The position numbers and the translations under genes were made by a program. DNA of 30,050 nt. Source: a virus. The stretch covers positions 1-30,050 of the IMG/VR virus record IMGVR_UViG_3300047564_000999; one strand, written 5' to 3'. Positions 7,912 through 15,365 of the stretch are shown here, piece after piece. The notes beneath the pieces are model-generated. The model made no database searches, was not told where the DNA came from, and saw nothing but the letters and a program-made list of their open reading frames with translations. Every line of letters starts with the position of its first letter. Positions within the stretch are counted from its first letter, which is position 1.

Positions 7912-9363
7912 ATGACAACAAGACAAAACACAGACTACGGTTATGACATTCAAAAACTCTATCTTGAAATGATGATGAGTGATGCAGAAACATTTGTAAG
8001 ATGCCAAAGCATTTTTGATCATACACTATTTGACAAGAGACTACAAGCACCTGCAGAATTTGTCAATAATTATGTAGCAGAGCACAATGCTATTCCTACA
8101 TTTGATATTGTTAACGCAGCCACTAAGACAGAACTTAAAGATCCAGGGGTACTCAAAGATGAACACTTAGATTGGTTGTTGGTTGATTTTGAAACATTTA
8201 CTCGACATAAGGGATTGGAACGAGCCATTCTCAAGGCTGCAGATATGTTGGAAGAGGGTGACTATGGCCCTGTAGAAGACATGATCAAACAGGCAGTGCA
8301 AGTAGGTCTACAAAAAGACCTAGGCACCGACTATTGGGCAGATCCCAAAGGCAGACTGTTAGGTCTTAAAGATAAAAATGGACAGGTCAAGACAGGTTGG
8401 GAAACTCTTGACAAGAGACTGTTTGGAGGTATGAACCGTGGAGAACTTAATATTTTCGCAGGAGGATCTGGAGCAGGCAAGAGTCTGTTTCTAGCTAATC
8501 TCGGAGTTAACTGGGCTCTGCAGGGACTTAATGTAGTCTACTTGACCCTAGAACTCAGTGAAGCATTGGTCAGTATGCGAGTGGATAGCATGACTACAGG
8601 TGTGTCCACTAAAGAGATTTTTAAAGATCTCGACGGCATTGAAATGAAGGTTAAGATCTTAGGCAAGAAGAGCGGAGCATTCCAAGTCAAGTACATGCCC
8701 TCGGGCAAAACTACTAACGACATTCGAGCCTATTTGAAAGAGTATGAAATCAAGATGGGTAAAAAGGTAGATGTTCTGCTGGTAGACTACATGGACCTAT
8801 TACTGCCTATAAGCAAGAAGATTTCAGCAGAAAATCTATTTGTCAAAGACAAATATGTGGCAGAAGAATTGCGTAACTTGGCAATGGAAAAACAATGTGT
8901 GTTTGTCACAGCAGCTCAGTTAAATCGTGGTGCTGTAGAAGAAGTAGAGTTTGATCACAGCCATATCTCGGGAGGCCTCAGTAAGATTCAAACAGCAGAC
9001 AACGTCATAGGTATCTTTACATCGAGAGCCATGCGTGAGCGCGGCAAGTATCAAATCCAGTTGATGAAAACTCGCTCAAGTTCGGGCGTAGGCATGAAAA
9101 TTGATCTAGACTTTGACATTGATACCCTACGCATCACTGATCCCGGACTGGACAGCGCAGATGAATATCGTCCCAAGAGTTCGGCAATCTTAGACGATAT
9201 CAAACGCAAAAGCACCACAGCAACAGTTGATCAAGACACAGGAGAAGTAATCACTGATCCCACACAAGGTACACCTGTACCTAAAGTTCGAGCACAAACA
9301 GATAGTACTAAACTACGCCAATTTCTCAACAACATAGGATCTGGCACAACTGACCCGTTTTGA
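7912..9363 (+). CDS. 41: Replicative DNA helicase, gp41 / DnaB family
   Basis: The hexameric 5'-3' helicase that drives the fork and partners the gp61 primase. The N-terminal domain (about 1-140) is followed by the RecA-like core: Walker A GGSGAGKS (184-191), Walker B VDVLLVDYMDLL (about 284-295), and an AAQLNRGAVEEVEFDHSHISGG segment with the DnaB-type Gln sensor and following loop. MKTRSSSG near the end matches the arginine-finger region. The length of 483 residues suits the T4 gp41 class (475). Six bases separate it from the carbamoyltransferase, and no clear Shine-Dalgarno is seen. Confidence 0.95.
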   Translation: MTTRQNTDYGYDIQKLYLEMMMSDAETFVRCQSIFDHTLFDKRLQAPAEFVNNYVAEHNAIPTFDIVNAATKTELKDPGVLKDEHLDWLLVDFETFTRHKGLERAILKAADMLEEGDYGPVEDMIKQAVQVGLQKDLGTDYWADPKGRLLGLKDKNGQVKTGWETLDKRLFGGMNRGELNIFAGGSGAGKSLFLANLGVNWALQGLNVVYLTLELSEALVSMRVDSMTTGVSTKEIFKDLDGIEMKVKILGKKSGAFQVKYMPSGKTTNDIRAYLKEYEIKMGKKVDVLLVDYMDLLLPISKKISAENLFVKDKYVAEELRNLAMEKQCVFVTAAQLNRGAVEEVEFDHSHISGGLSKIQTADNVIGIFTSRAMRERGKYQIQLMKTRSSSGVGMKIDLDFDIDTLRITDPGLDSADEYRPKSSAILDDIKRKSTTATVDQDTGEVITDPTQGTPVPKVRAQTDSTKLRQFLNNIGSGTTDPF

Positions 9364-9396
9364 AGGTAAATATAATTCTAAGCAAGGATTTAGATA

Positions 9397-10056
9397 ATGG
9401 CCGAGTTACCTCGTAGATCAATAAGACTACAAAAGAAAACCTCAGAGAGTTTAGACAGACTAGGCGGAAGCAGCGGAGAAATTTTTTACGATGCAGATAA
9501 TCGTGCTCTACGACTGTATACCGGTGACGGTGCTGACCGTATTATTTTTGCCAGTAGAACCTGGGTACTTAACAACACTTTCAGCGGCAATTATAACAAT
9601 CTAACCAACAGACCTGTTATACCTGCTGACACAGCGGATCTAACTAATTCTGCAGGATTTATAGTTGCCGCTGATTTACCCAACGAAAATTTAGCAATAA
9701 TTGCCAACTGGGGAGATGTGGTCAATTTAGACACTCCTACAGAACTAGGGCAGCAGTACATAGTTCAAGTTCCCGTAACTGCTATAGAATCAGAAGCTTC
9801 GATCCAGATCACTGTGCCTACTGTTGACGACATTGCAGGGCTAATCATTGGACAGATAGTTAAAATAGACAGCGTATCCGGAACACAGCATCAGTTAGCA
9901 GGAGGTATTGACAACAGCTACACTATAACAGCCACAGTTTCCGGCCAGGCCTGGGCAACGGTGAAAGTTATCTATTCGGGGATTAGAACACTCACCGACA
10001 GCACAACTGCTGCAGTCTATCACCTAGATGCTAGTTTGTATCAACAACAGTCTTAG
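9397..10056 (+). CDS. Probable tail/baseplate fibre-type structural protein
   Basis: The N-terminus SIRLQKKTSESLDRLGGSSGEIFYDADNRALRLYTGDG resembles the N-terminal attachment segments of phage fibre and tropism proteins (GEIFYDxxxxxLRLYTGDG). It is followed by a Thr/Asn-rich beta region, NLTNRPVIPADTADLTNSAGFI, also typical of fibres. The rest is beta-rich without a named domain. AAGGA lies about 15 bases before the ATG. It lies downstream of the helicase and probably shares its transcript, with late expression possible. Confidence 0.65.
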   Translation: MAELPRRSIRLQKKTSESLDRLGGSSGEIFYDADNRALRLYTGDGADRIIFASRTWVLNNTFSGNYNNLTNRPVIPADTADLTNSAGFIVAADLPNENLAIIANWGDVVNLDTPTELGQQYIVQVPVTAIESEASIQITVPTVDDIAGLIIGQIVKIDSVSGTQHQLAGGIDNSYTITATVSGQAWATVKVIYSGIRTLTDSTTAAVYHLDASLYQQQS

Positions 10057-10136
10057 ATCTGATTTATTTAACCAACATCGTTGCAGCAGTCAGCAACATC
10101 AAATATATATAATATACTGTAAAAGAGGATATACGC

Positions 10137-10856
10137 ATGAATCAACAACTGGCACCATTCAAGCTCACAGATGATCAAGAACTGAGAGAAAGCGCAGACT
10201 ATCAGACCGTGATAGAGATAGTCAAAGAACTTTGGAACACAGATGTCATTGCTCGAGCCGCGGGCTACTGCTTTTCGATCTCTGACATGATCAGCACACT
10301 GTTAAAACATCAGGGCATAGATTCGGAGATCGTAGAATGCCAACTGATGGTAAAAAGGGCAGATCCGCCCGTGATGATCGCCCTGGGCTATGATCATCGC
10401 CGTGACACACCTCAGCAGATCACCACGCATGTGGTAGTGATCACACGCACTGAAATACCCATGATCATAGATCTCAGCATAGCTAATCTACAGCCCGATC
10501 AGGTCAGATTGATCGTGGAACGGGCCAACGGACGCAACGGTACCATGGCCACACTAGAACTGGGCAAGACCACTTGGATCTATACGGCCAAACGAGATCA
10601 GAAATTCCCACATTTCTATCAAAAGAGCATCGTAGACCGCATTGAAACAGATCAACGTGTGAAACGAGAAATCTCCTGGTTAAAGATCCTGATCATAGTG
10701 GCTATCACTATCAGCTCATTAAACGCACTGCGAGGGGGCTATGACTTTTACCAGACCTACTGGGTAGACGGCAACTTCTGGGGCCCAGATCACAACGAAA
10801 AGGTCATCAAACGCTTGGACGAACTGGAGCGTAGGATTCCCAAGGCCCCAGAGTAA
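10137..10856 (+). CDS. Transglutaminase/NlpC-like fold protein with a C-terminal membrane anchor
   Basis: A possible Cys-His-Asp triad: C45 in AAGYCFSISDMISTLL at the start of a helix, H98 in THVVVI and D112 in MIIDLSIAN, in the order expected for transglutaminase-like proteins. Residues about 178-198 (WLKILIIVAITISSLNALRGG) form one membrane helix, leaving a charged tail. AGAGGA precedes the ATG. A TATAAT/TATACT pair sits just upstream (about 10093-10102). The enzyme class is inferred from the motif order and the substrate is unknown. Confidence 0.5.
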   Translation: MNQQLAPFKLTDDQELRESADYQTVIEIVKELWNTDVIARAAGYCFSISDMISTLLKHQGIDSEIVECQLMVKRADPPVMIALGYDHRRDTPQQITTHVVVITRTEIPMIIDLSIANLQPDQVRLIVERANGRNGTMATLELGKTTWIYTAKRDQKFPHFYQKSIVDRIETDQRVKREISWLKILIIVAITISSLNALRGGYDFYQTYWVDGNFWGPDHNEKVIKRLDELERRIPKAPE

Positions 10857-10894
10857 CTAGCGGCGAAGCCGCGCAGCGGTCAGCGCAAAAATTC

Positions 10895-10924
10895 AGGCAT
10901 TAACTGCAGAGTTAATGCCTTTTT
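10895..10924. terminator. Intrinsic terminator hairpin
   Basis: AGGCATTAAC pairs with GTTAATGCCT (10-bp perfect stem, 6-base loop TGCAGA), followed by TTTT on the plus strand and preceded by A-rich sequence. It lies between a plus-strand gene and a convergent minus-strand gene and could serve both. Confidence 0.85.
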
Positions 10925-11183
10925 AATGTATGGTATGTTCGTCCCAGGGTTCTTCCAGGGCCATCTCTAGCAGTTCTTCAAAGTCCTGCCTATGACCTAG
11001 ATCAGCCATGCGTTCACAGAACACACGCAGTAGTACAGCATTAAGCAGAGATGGATCTAGAGCTTTCTGCTCAAGATTCTCACAGAATTCTAACAGTGCT
11101 TGTGCTATAGCATCGGCTTGCTGTTCTAACTCTAGATCGGATATGGAGTCTAGAGTAGTGTCTTCAACTTTAGTTTTCTTCAT
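10923..11183 (-). CDS. Unknown acidic helical protein, 86 aa
   Basis: An acidic protein read from ATG 11183 (MKKTKVEDTT). The upstream Met would place the start inside the divergent promoter region. The sequence is nearly all helix (LEQQADAIAQALLEFCENLEQKALDPSLLNAVLLRVF) with a Trp-Asp-Glu-rich end, which may suit a small DNA-mimic or partner-binding protein. No family is recognised and the ribosome site is poor. It is convergent with the membrane-anchored gene and shares its terminator. Confidence 0.6.
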   Translation of the reverse strand: MKKTKVEDTTLDSISDLELEQQADAIAQALLEFCENLEQKALDPSLLNAVLLRVFCERMADLGHRQDFEELLEMALEEPWDEHTIH

Positions 11184-11198
11184 TGAGTATTTATGGCT

Positions 11199-11206
11199 GA
11201 TAAATA
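11199..11206 (+). promoter_or_regulatory. Late promoter box GATAAATA
   Basis: T4-type late -10 element with a variable first base, 20 bases upstream of the virion-like gene at 11227. The predicted start leaves a leader of about 14 bases containing AAAGGA. Confidence 0.6.
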
Positions 11207-11226
11207 ACACTAAAGGATATTATACT

Positions 11227-11799
11227 ATGAGTGACATCAATACTGCGAGCTTGAATACTGCCTATCCACAAGCTGGCAAGGACAATTCAACACAGGGTTT
11301 CCGTGACAATTATCTAGTGATCAAAACTGCACTAGATATAGCACACGATGAAATCACCGATCTAGAGACTACCGCTGCTAGATTGAATAATGACAATGAT
11401 TTTGGCGGTCTTAAACTCATAGACGGTGAACTAACCAAATGTACAGTATCAGCGATACTGTCAGAATCAGCACAAACGGATGACTTTACAGTAGATTGGC
11501 AGCAGGGCCAGGTTCAGCAATGGCTGGTATACGAGCATGTGATAATAACATTAACAGGATGGCCGGAATCAGAAGATCCTAGAGCCGCTGAACTACGCTT
11601 ATACTTGACCAGTAACAAGGATGACAGCACTCGTGTTAACTTAGAATTTGCCACTGTAGGCGGCACCATTTTGTACAATGACAGTAGTAATTGGAATAAT
11701 GAAGTTGAAGAAGGAACTACGCACTGCTATGTGTTTAACACACTAGATGGCGGCGCTACAGTATACGCTAGGCTAGAAGGGGTCTACAGCCCAAGATAA
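11227..11799 (+). CDS. Probable virion structural protein, 190 aa
   Basis: The N-terminus (NTAYPQAGKDNSTQGFRDNYLVIKTALDIAHDEITDLE) has the G-DN-S-QGFRDN-x-I pattern I associate with repeated structural proteins in T4-like aquatic phages. A beta-rich C-terminal region with Thr/Asn/Asp follows. Start at ATG 11227 with AAAGGA about 10 bases upstream, rather than an earlier in-frame Met inside the opposite gene. A late promoter box lies 20 bases upstream and an intrinsic terminator 40 bases downstream, so this appears to be a single late gene. Confidence 0.7.
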   Translation: MSDINTASLNTAYPQAGKDNSTQGFRDNYLVIKTALDIAHDEITDLETTAARLNNDNDFGGLKLIDGELTKCTVSAILSESAQTDDFTVDWQQGQVQQWLVYEHVIITLTGWPESEDPRAAELRLYLTSNKDDSTRVNLEFATVGGTILYNDSSNWNNEVEEGTTHCYVFNTLDGGATVYARLEGVYSPR

Positions 11800-11837
11800 A
11801 AATTCTGCGCAAAAAAAATTTGTGGAGTACTTAGGGG

Positions 11838-11872
11838 AGCCCCGGGGTAGTTTTTACTTCGGGGCTTTCTTA
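11838..11872 (+). terminator. Intrinsic terminator after virion gene
   Basis: AGCCCCG pairs with CGGGGCT (7 bp) across a 15-base loop, followed by TTCTT. It lies 39 bases after the stop at 11799. Confidence 0.7.
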
Positions 11873-12094
11873 CCAGTGTGCGCTAGGGTCCGAGGCAGGA
11901 TTTTCTAAATGAAAAAATAAAAATACAAAAAATTAAATACCCGGGTATTTTTCCCCACCCCTGGTGATTTTGCACCAGTATAGGTGAAAAAAACAGGTGT
12001 TACAGTTGTTGTTTTTTTACAACAGTTTTTGTTTTATATACCCCGACCCCTCGAGAAATTATTTTTTTTCATCGCCGACCGATGGTCAAAAAAA
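11873..12094. other. Gene-free convergent junction with short inverted repeats
   Basis: No credible gene is seen between convergent transcripts. It holds a perfect 16-bp palindrome at 11935-11950 (AAATACCCGGGTATTT) flanked by A/T runs, a CTGGTG/CACCAG hairpin at 11961-11978, and a CATCG/CGATG hairpin at 12070-12084 flanked by T8 and A8 runs. The A/T-rich palindrome could end transcription on either strand. Short open frames across the region have no ribosome site and low-complexity sequence. Confidence 0.6.
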
Positions 12095-12135
12095 ATCCCC
12101 AGCAACCGGGAGCGAATCGGATTTATGCTGGGGAT
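12095..12135 (-). terminator. Terminator of AAA+ gene whose loop carries an anti-RBS hairpin
   Basis: On the minus strand, ATCCCCAGCA pairs with TGCTGGGGAT (10 bp) and is followed by eight T residues. The apical part is a nested CCG/CGG hairpin whose 9-base loop is ATTCGCTCC, the exact complement of the GGAGCGAAT ribosome-site word used by the early genes. It lies 112 bases past the stop at 12247. Confidence 0.75.
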
Positions 12136-12140
12136 CGGAT

Positions 12141-12196
12141 GTCCGGAACTCCCTCCGGACTGGGCCTGTATTTCGGGAGCGAATCTACTCTACAGG
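12141..12196 (-). ncRNA. Structured 3' region with a second anti-RBS loop (candidate regulatory RNA)
   Basis: Two more hairpins precede the terminator on the minus strand: CCTGTA/TACAGG (12165-12196), enclosing another GATTCGCTCCC, and a perfect GTCCGGA/TCCGGAC hairpin (12141-12160) with loop GGGAGT. Together with the terminator they form a compact structured tail downstream of the AAA+ gene, possibly released as a 3' UTR-derived small RNA. Structure is read by eye, and the RNA is a hypothesis. Confidence 0.45.
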
Positions 12197-12246
12197 TTAC
12201 TCTATGCTAGAGCTGTATACGCTACAGCCCTAGCACTACATGCAAG

Positions 12247-13104
12247 TTAACGCATCAAGCTGATCTGTGCTACACGCTGCCACTTGTTGCCTGGGAATGT
12301 ACGCATCAAGTCTGCTGTCTTAAGTACTGTACGCAGGCTCAGTTCACGCAAACGCTTCTTGTTGGCATCAATAAAGTCAATGAGCTCAGCTTGAGCTTGG
12401 TCAGTAAACTCGTACTCCTCAAGCATGCCATCGCTGACAATCTGCTTGATCCTCAGCATCTTCTCGCGCTCGCCGTGTACAGTGAGATCAATGTAGTGGC
12501 AACGGCTTTCCAATGCTGCCAAGTGATCCTGTAGCTTCTTGCTCTTGATGTTTTGGAAATTAATATTAGTGATAAAGATAGCACCGCCCTTGAACTCAAA
12601 TGAGTTAGGCACACCTTCTGAACGCAGGAGCCTGCTGTCGGTGTTCCAATGGATCATACGGCGCTTACTTGTATCCAAAGCTGCCTTGAGAATGTTCAAG
12701 CTCAAGTCGTCAAGCAGTACTGAGTCACAGTCATCAAACACCAGGATACACTTTTCAGCTGAGTATTCGTAGAGCTTTGAGTAGAGTCCAATAGCTGACA
12801 TTGCACCCTTAACGATCTCAAACTTCTTGAGCTTCTCGTCCCCTGCTACATCTGCCATCAGTGTATGCTTAGCCAGAACTTTCTCAACACCGTAGCTCTT
12901 GCCTACACCGGGCGCACCCGAAACGATCATAGCACGTACATCGCCCTTCTTGACAGCACGGGTCATGTCTTCTAGGATCTCAAAGCGCTCACGCAGACGT
13001 TCAATGATTTCTGCATCAGTTTCTTTTGATTGCTGTGGAGTGTCTTGCTCCAGGCTGATAACACGATAGCCCTGGGGCTTAGTGTCTAGTTTGGATTTTG
13101 CCAT
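12247..13104 (-). CDS. AAA+ ATPase
   Basis: A 285-residue single-domain ATPase: Walker A GAPGVGKS (63-70), Walker B LVFDDCD (121-127), sensor-1-like FITNIN (about 181-186), and an arginine-rich segment near LESRCHYIDL. The N-terminal 50 residues are charged, and the C-terminus is helical with a Lys/Arg-rich lid (KKRLRELSLRTVLK). It may act in remodelling, packaging control or loading; the specific role is unknown. It has its own promoter and AAGGAGCGACAA ribosome site, and ends at a structured terminator with unusual loops. Confidence 0.85.
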   Translation of the reverse strand: MAKSKLDTKPQGYRVISLEQDTPQQSKETDAEIIERLRERFEILEDMTRAVKKGDVRAMIVSGAPGVGKSYGVEKVLAKHTLMADVAGDEKLKKFEIVKGAMSAIGLYSKLYEYSAEKCILVFDDCDSVLLDDLSLNILKAALDTSKRRMIHWNTDSRLLRSEGVPNSFEFKGGAIFITNINFQNIKSKKLQDHLAALESRCHYIDLTVHGEREKMLRIKQIVSDGMLEEYEFTDQAQAELIDFIDANKKRLRELSLRTVLKTADLMRTFPGNKWQRVAQISLMR

Positions 13105-13135
13105 TTGTCGCTCCTTGTTAATTGTTCAAGTGTCT

Positions 13136-13164
13136 ATTATAACAGAGGACTGAGCCTCTGTCAA
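13136..13164 (-). promoter_or_regulatory. Early sigma-70 promoter for AAA+ gene
   Basis: TTGACA, 17-base spacer, TATAAT on the minus strand. The spacer is an inverted repeat (ACAGAGG/CCTCTGT, 13142-13161), a possible operator. Confidence 0.9.
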
Positions 13165-13171
13165 TGATCTG

Positions 13172-13531
13172 TCAGTCCAAACGTGAACCAGCGTAGGCTT
13201 CGAAGCCATACTTCTTGAACACGTCAGCGGCCGCTTCAGCACCTGCTTCCAGGGTATCTACGTTCTGGCAACCGTAGCCTGAAGGGTTCCAAATCTGGAA
13301 TGCCTTGGTGTAGTCCTGGCGGATACCTGCGGCCTTCATAGCACGGCCCACCTTAGTGTTACCTTTGATCTTTTCACCCCGGAAACTGTAGATGTTGACC
13401 CAAGCAAAGCCACAGGCGTACTGATCACGTCCACCCAGCTTGGTTTTGAAGAACTGATCAGCGGCTTCATAGGCAGCTTCTTTGGCTTCGCGTACAGCGG
13501 CTTGGATTTGGCTTACAGTAAGTTCTTGCAT
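13172..13531 (-). CDS. Conserved phage protein, 119 aa (unknown)
   Basis: A helical N-terminus (QELTVSQIQAAVREAKEAAYEAADQFF), then a Gly/Tyr-rich core (GGRDQYACGFAWVNIYSF) and QIWNPSGYGCQNVDTLEAGAEAAADVFKKYG. The pattern looks like a conserved family of aquatic T4-like phages, but no function is known to me. Ribosome site AGGAGCGAAACT. It is a single-gene unit with its own promoter. Confidence 0.8.
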   Translation of the reverse strand: MQELTVSQIQAAVREAKEAAYEAADQFFKTKLGGRDQYACGFAWVNIYSFRGEKIKGNTKVGRAMKAAGIRQDYTKAFQIWNPSGYGCQNVDTLEAGAEAAADVFKKYGFEAYAGSRLD

Positions 13532-13563
13532 AGTTTCGCTCCTATTGCGTTGTTGATGTTAGT

Positions 13564-13592
13564 ATTATACCTTCAAACAGCCAGGCTGTCAA
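13564..13592 (-). promoter_or_regulatory. Early sigma-70 promoter
   Basis: TTGACA-N17-TATAAT for the 119-aa gene. A short palindrome ACAGCCAGGCTGT (13577-13589) overlaps the -35 and the spacer. Confidence 0.9.
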
Positions 13593-13596
13593 CCCC

Positions 13597-13881
13597 TTAG
13601 ATCTCGCCCAGGGCGATGGCAAAACGGATGTCGTGGATGCCACCGAAGACTTCAGTAGCGATCCTACGACCGTTTTCAGTGAGGTTGTAGCGATCGTTGA
13701 AACGGGCGGGCTTCTTGGCCTTGATCACTCTGGAACCAAACTTCAGTGTGATGGTCTCACCATTCTTGGTCATAGTGACCTTCTGGAGTTCACTGAGTCG
13801 TGCTTCTGCGAATTTAGCCTCAAGCTCTGCTACACGAGCACGGGCATTCTGTAGTTGGGTTTGGATTACTGTCGCTTTCAT
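13597..13881 (-). CDS. Unknown small protein, 94 aa
   Basis: Starts at ATG 13881 after AAGGAGCGAACT; longer upstream reading crosses the promoter. An N-terminal coiled-coil-like helix (QLQNARARVAELEAKFAEARLSELQ) leads into a basic beta region (GETITLKFGSRVIKAKKPARFNDRYNL) and a C-terminal RIATEVFGGIHDIRFAIALGEI. Possibly nucleic-acid binding from its charge. The family is not recognised. Confidence 0.75.
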   Translation of the reverse strand: MKATVIQTQLQNARARVAELEAKFAEARLSELQKVTMTKNGETITLKFGSRVIKAKKPARFNDRYNLTENGRRIATEVFGGIHDIRFAIALGEI

Positions 13882-13915
13882 AGTTCGCTCCTTAGTTCGT
13901 TGTCCCAGTTTCATT

Positions 13916-13944
13916 AGTATACTACCAGACCGGCCCTTTGTCAA
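13916..13944 (-). promoter_or_regulatory. Early sigma-70 promoter with 7-bp inverted repeat
   Basis: TTGACA-N17-TATACT. AGACCGG and CCGGTCT (13927-13951) flank the -35 as an inverted repeat related to, but not the same as, the ACCGGT palindromes further right. Confidence 0.85.
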
Positions 13945-13961
13945 CCGGTCTGTTGTGGTAT

Positions 13962-14237
13962 TTACGCCACGATTTCCAACATGTTCGCAGGCACTTTCCA
14001 CAGGCCTTGATCTGTGCGGACCGTGGCATACTTCTGGGCCATCTTGGTCACTACGCCCTCTACGGTCATGTTCCGCTTGGTGGAATGGAACCGGATCTTG
14101 GTGCCCTCGCGTACCTGGAACTTCATGGTCTGGGCTAGCCGGTTGCGGGCGAACTTCACAGCGTCGATGATCGAGCTGAGTTCTTCGTTGGTGAATGAAC
14201 CTGTTACGATCGCAGAGTTGATTTGGCTTACGTTCAT
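13962..14237 (-). CDS. Conserved small phage protein, 91 aa
   Basis: MNVSQINSAIVTGSFTNEEL, a helix with DAVKFARNRLAQ, then a small beta-barrel-like half (KIRFHSTKRNMTVEGVVTKMAQKYATVRTDQGLWKVPANML), which reads like a KOW/SH3-type fold. I recall near-identical proteins from aquatic phage genomes without a known role; RNA or ribosome binding would fit the barrel. AGGAGCGAAACT ribosome site. Confidence 0.8.
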   Translation of the reverse strand: MNVSQINSAIVTGSFTNEELSSIIDAVKFARNRLAQTMKFQVREGTKIRFHSTKRNMTVEGVVTKMAQKYATVRTDQGLWKVPANMLEIVA

Positions 14238-14270
14238 AGTTTCGCTCCTATTTGCGTTGTTGAAGTGTTT

Positions 14271-14299
14271 ATTATACTATCAAAATCAATCTATGTCAA
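14271..14299 (-). promoter_or_regulatory. Early sigma-70 promoter
   Basis: TTGACA-N17-TATAAT upstream of the 91-aa gene. Confidence 0.9.
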
Positions 14300-14480
14300 C
14301 CACCCATTGCAGGCAGTCGTTGTAGAAGTTGTACTCTGCACGTAGACTCTCGCCGGGGAAAAATGGATTGCTAACGATGCAATAGGGTGCATTGTCATGG
14401 TCCAACTTGAAGGCTTCTACGTTGACTTCTCTAAAACCAAAGTCCTCTTTGGTTCCTGTGTTGATAAAGTGTACTTGCAT
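14286..14480 (-). CDS. Unknown small protein, 64 aa
   Basis: Short mixed alpha/beta protein (MQVHFINTGTKEDFGFREVNVEAF) with a Trp-Asp-rich C-terminus. Its last codons lie within the next gene's promoter spacer. Ribosome site AAGGAGCGAACC and its own promoter support expression. No family recognised. Confidence 0.75.
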   Translation of the reverse strand: MQVHFINTGTKEDFGFREVNVEAFKLDHDNAPYCIVSNPFFPGESLRAEYNFYNDCLQWVVDID

Positions 14481-14508
14481 GGTTCGCTCCTTGCTTGTCT
14501 ATGTATGT

Positions 14509-14537
14509 ATTATACAGCCATTAGATCCAGCTGTCAA
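14509..14537 (-). promoter_or_regulatory. Early sigma-70 promoter
   Basis: TTGACA-N17-TATAAT for the 64-aa gene. ACAGC/GCTGT half-sites lie at its two edges. Confidence 0.9.
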
Positions 14538-14904
14538 CCATTAATACAGGCTTCTTCAGCACTCGTTTGACAAAGTCTTCTGGCTCATCGTCACAGCGCA
14601 CTAACATAAAGCCCATGCTCTCTACCAGGTCCACTTCGCATACCTGTAGGTCTACGCCTGCTGCCTCAAAGGCCTCGTTCATCTTGGTAAGCGCATATTT
14701 AACACCTGCTTCAAAGGCCGCATACTCGCTGTCTGTAGTGTCCTCAAAGTCGAACTCTTTCTCCATGACATTCACATACTCTTGTCCATCTGCTACAATG
14801 AACTTGCCAATCTTCTTCCAGTTAGCCTGCTTCTCGCAGTCAAAGTGGTCACAGGCTTCGTTCATGTCAAAGCCAGCAAAGTTGTCATATTTAGATTTAG
14901 CCAT
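14521..14904 (-). CDS. Unknown acidic protein, 127 aa
   Basis: An acidic protein (many Asp/Glu, for example VMEKEFDFEDTTDSEYAAFEAGVKYAL) with no cleavable signal or membrane span. The AFEAGVKYALTKMNEAF helix is a common shape in phage early proteins that bind host targets. The ribosome site is GGGAGCGACC. Transcribed from its own promoter and possibly also from one 134 bases further upstream. Confidence 0.75.
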   Translation of the reverse strand: MAKSKYDNFAGFDMNEACDHFDCEKQANWKKIGKFIVADGQEYVNVMEKEFDFEDTTDSEYAAFEAGVKYALTKMNEAFEAAGVDLQVCEVDLVESMGFMLVRCDDEPEDFVKRVLKKPVLMVDSWI

Positions 14905-14937
14905 TTGGGTCGCTCCCTTTTGTGTTACTATGTGTTA

Positions 14938-14966
14938 ATTATACTGCCAATTTACTGCTCTGTCAA
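14938..14966 (-). promoter_or_regulatory. Early sigma-70 promoter (proximal)
   Basis: TTGACA-N17-TATAAT directly ahead of the 127-aa gene. Confidence 0.9.
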
Positions 14967-15065
14967 CCGTTGCCCCACCTAAGTGCCCCAGTTCCTCTAG
15001 GGCGTTAACACTGTTCCTCAGCGTCCTTATGTGCTCTTTACTTCAGCAACCTTATTTCTTATTAT
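14967..15065 (-). ncRNA. Candidate small RNA or long leader
   Basis: About 100 bases between a perfect promoter (15072-15100) and the next promoter hold no open frame with a usable ribosome site. GUUGC near the 5' end can pair with GCAAC near the 3' end, closing the region into one domain. No terminator is visible, so it may instead be an extended leader of the 127-aa gene. Confidence 0.35.
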
Positions 15066-15071
15066 GTGTTA

Positions 15072-15100
15072 ATTATAGCATCAATCAATAACCCTGTCAA
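15072..15100 (-). promoter_or_regulatory. Early sigma-70 promoter without an adjacent gene
   Basis: TTGACA-N17-TATAAT; transcription would start near 15065 and enter a 100-base stretch without an ORF. Confidence 0.85.
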
Positions 15101-15108
15101 TCGATGGG

Positions 15109-15336
15109 TTATTCGTAGTTCTTCTTGTCGCCAGCTTCTTCGTTGTCATCGTAGCCTGCATTATAGGCAACAACCTCATCGGGCGTCATGTCTTTGCCGC
15201 TGATGCGTGGCTCGTTGTAGGTGCCATTTGGGTAGTAGTGAGGCTGACGTTTGCGACCGTAGTAGCTGTCTGCCATGCCGCGATCATATGGATAACCGTG
15301 TCGGGTATCAATCTCAATGTGTTCTCTAACGCTCAT
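15109..15336 (-). CDS. Unknown small polar protein, 75 aa
   Basis: Tyr/Asp/Arg-rich, probably weakly structured protein (HGYPYDRGMADSYYGRKRQPHYYPNGTY) with a DMTPDEVVAYNAGYDDNEEAGDKK end. Two adjacent Met codons are possible; the second (15336) has the usual 6-base distance from GGAG of GGAGCGAATG. No family recognised. Confidence 0.7.
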   Translation of the reverse strand: MSVREHIEIDTRHGYPYDRGMADSYYGRKRQPHYYPNGTYNEPRISGKDMTPDEVVAYNAGYDDNEEAGDKKNYE

Positions 15337-15365
15337 CATTCGCTCCTTTGTGTGTCTATGTGTTA

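Noticed and set aside
11984-12250. Plus-strand frames of 78-88 aa in the convergent junction
   Set aside because: They read through T-runs and hairpins after the virion gene's terminator, with no promoter or ribosome site.
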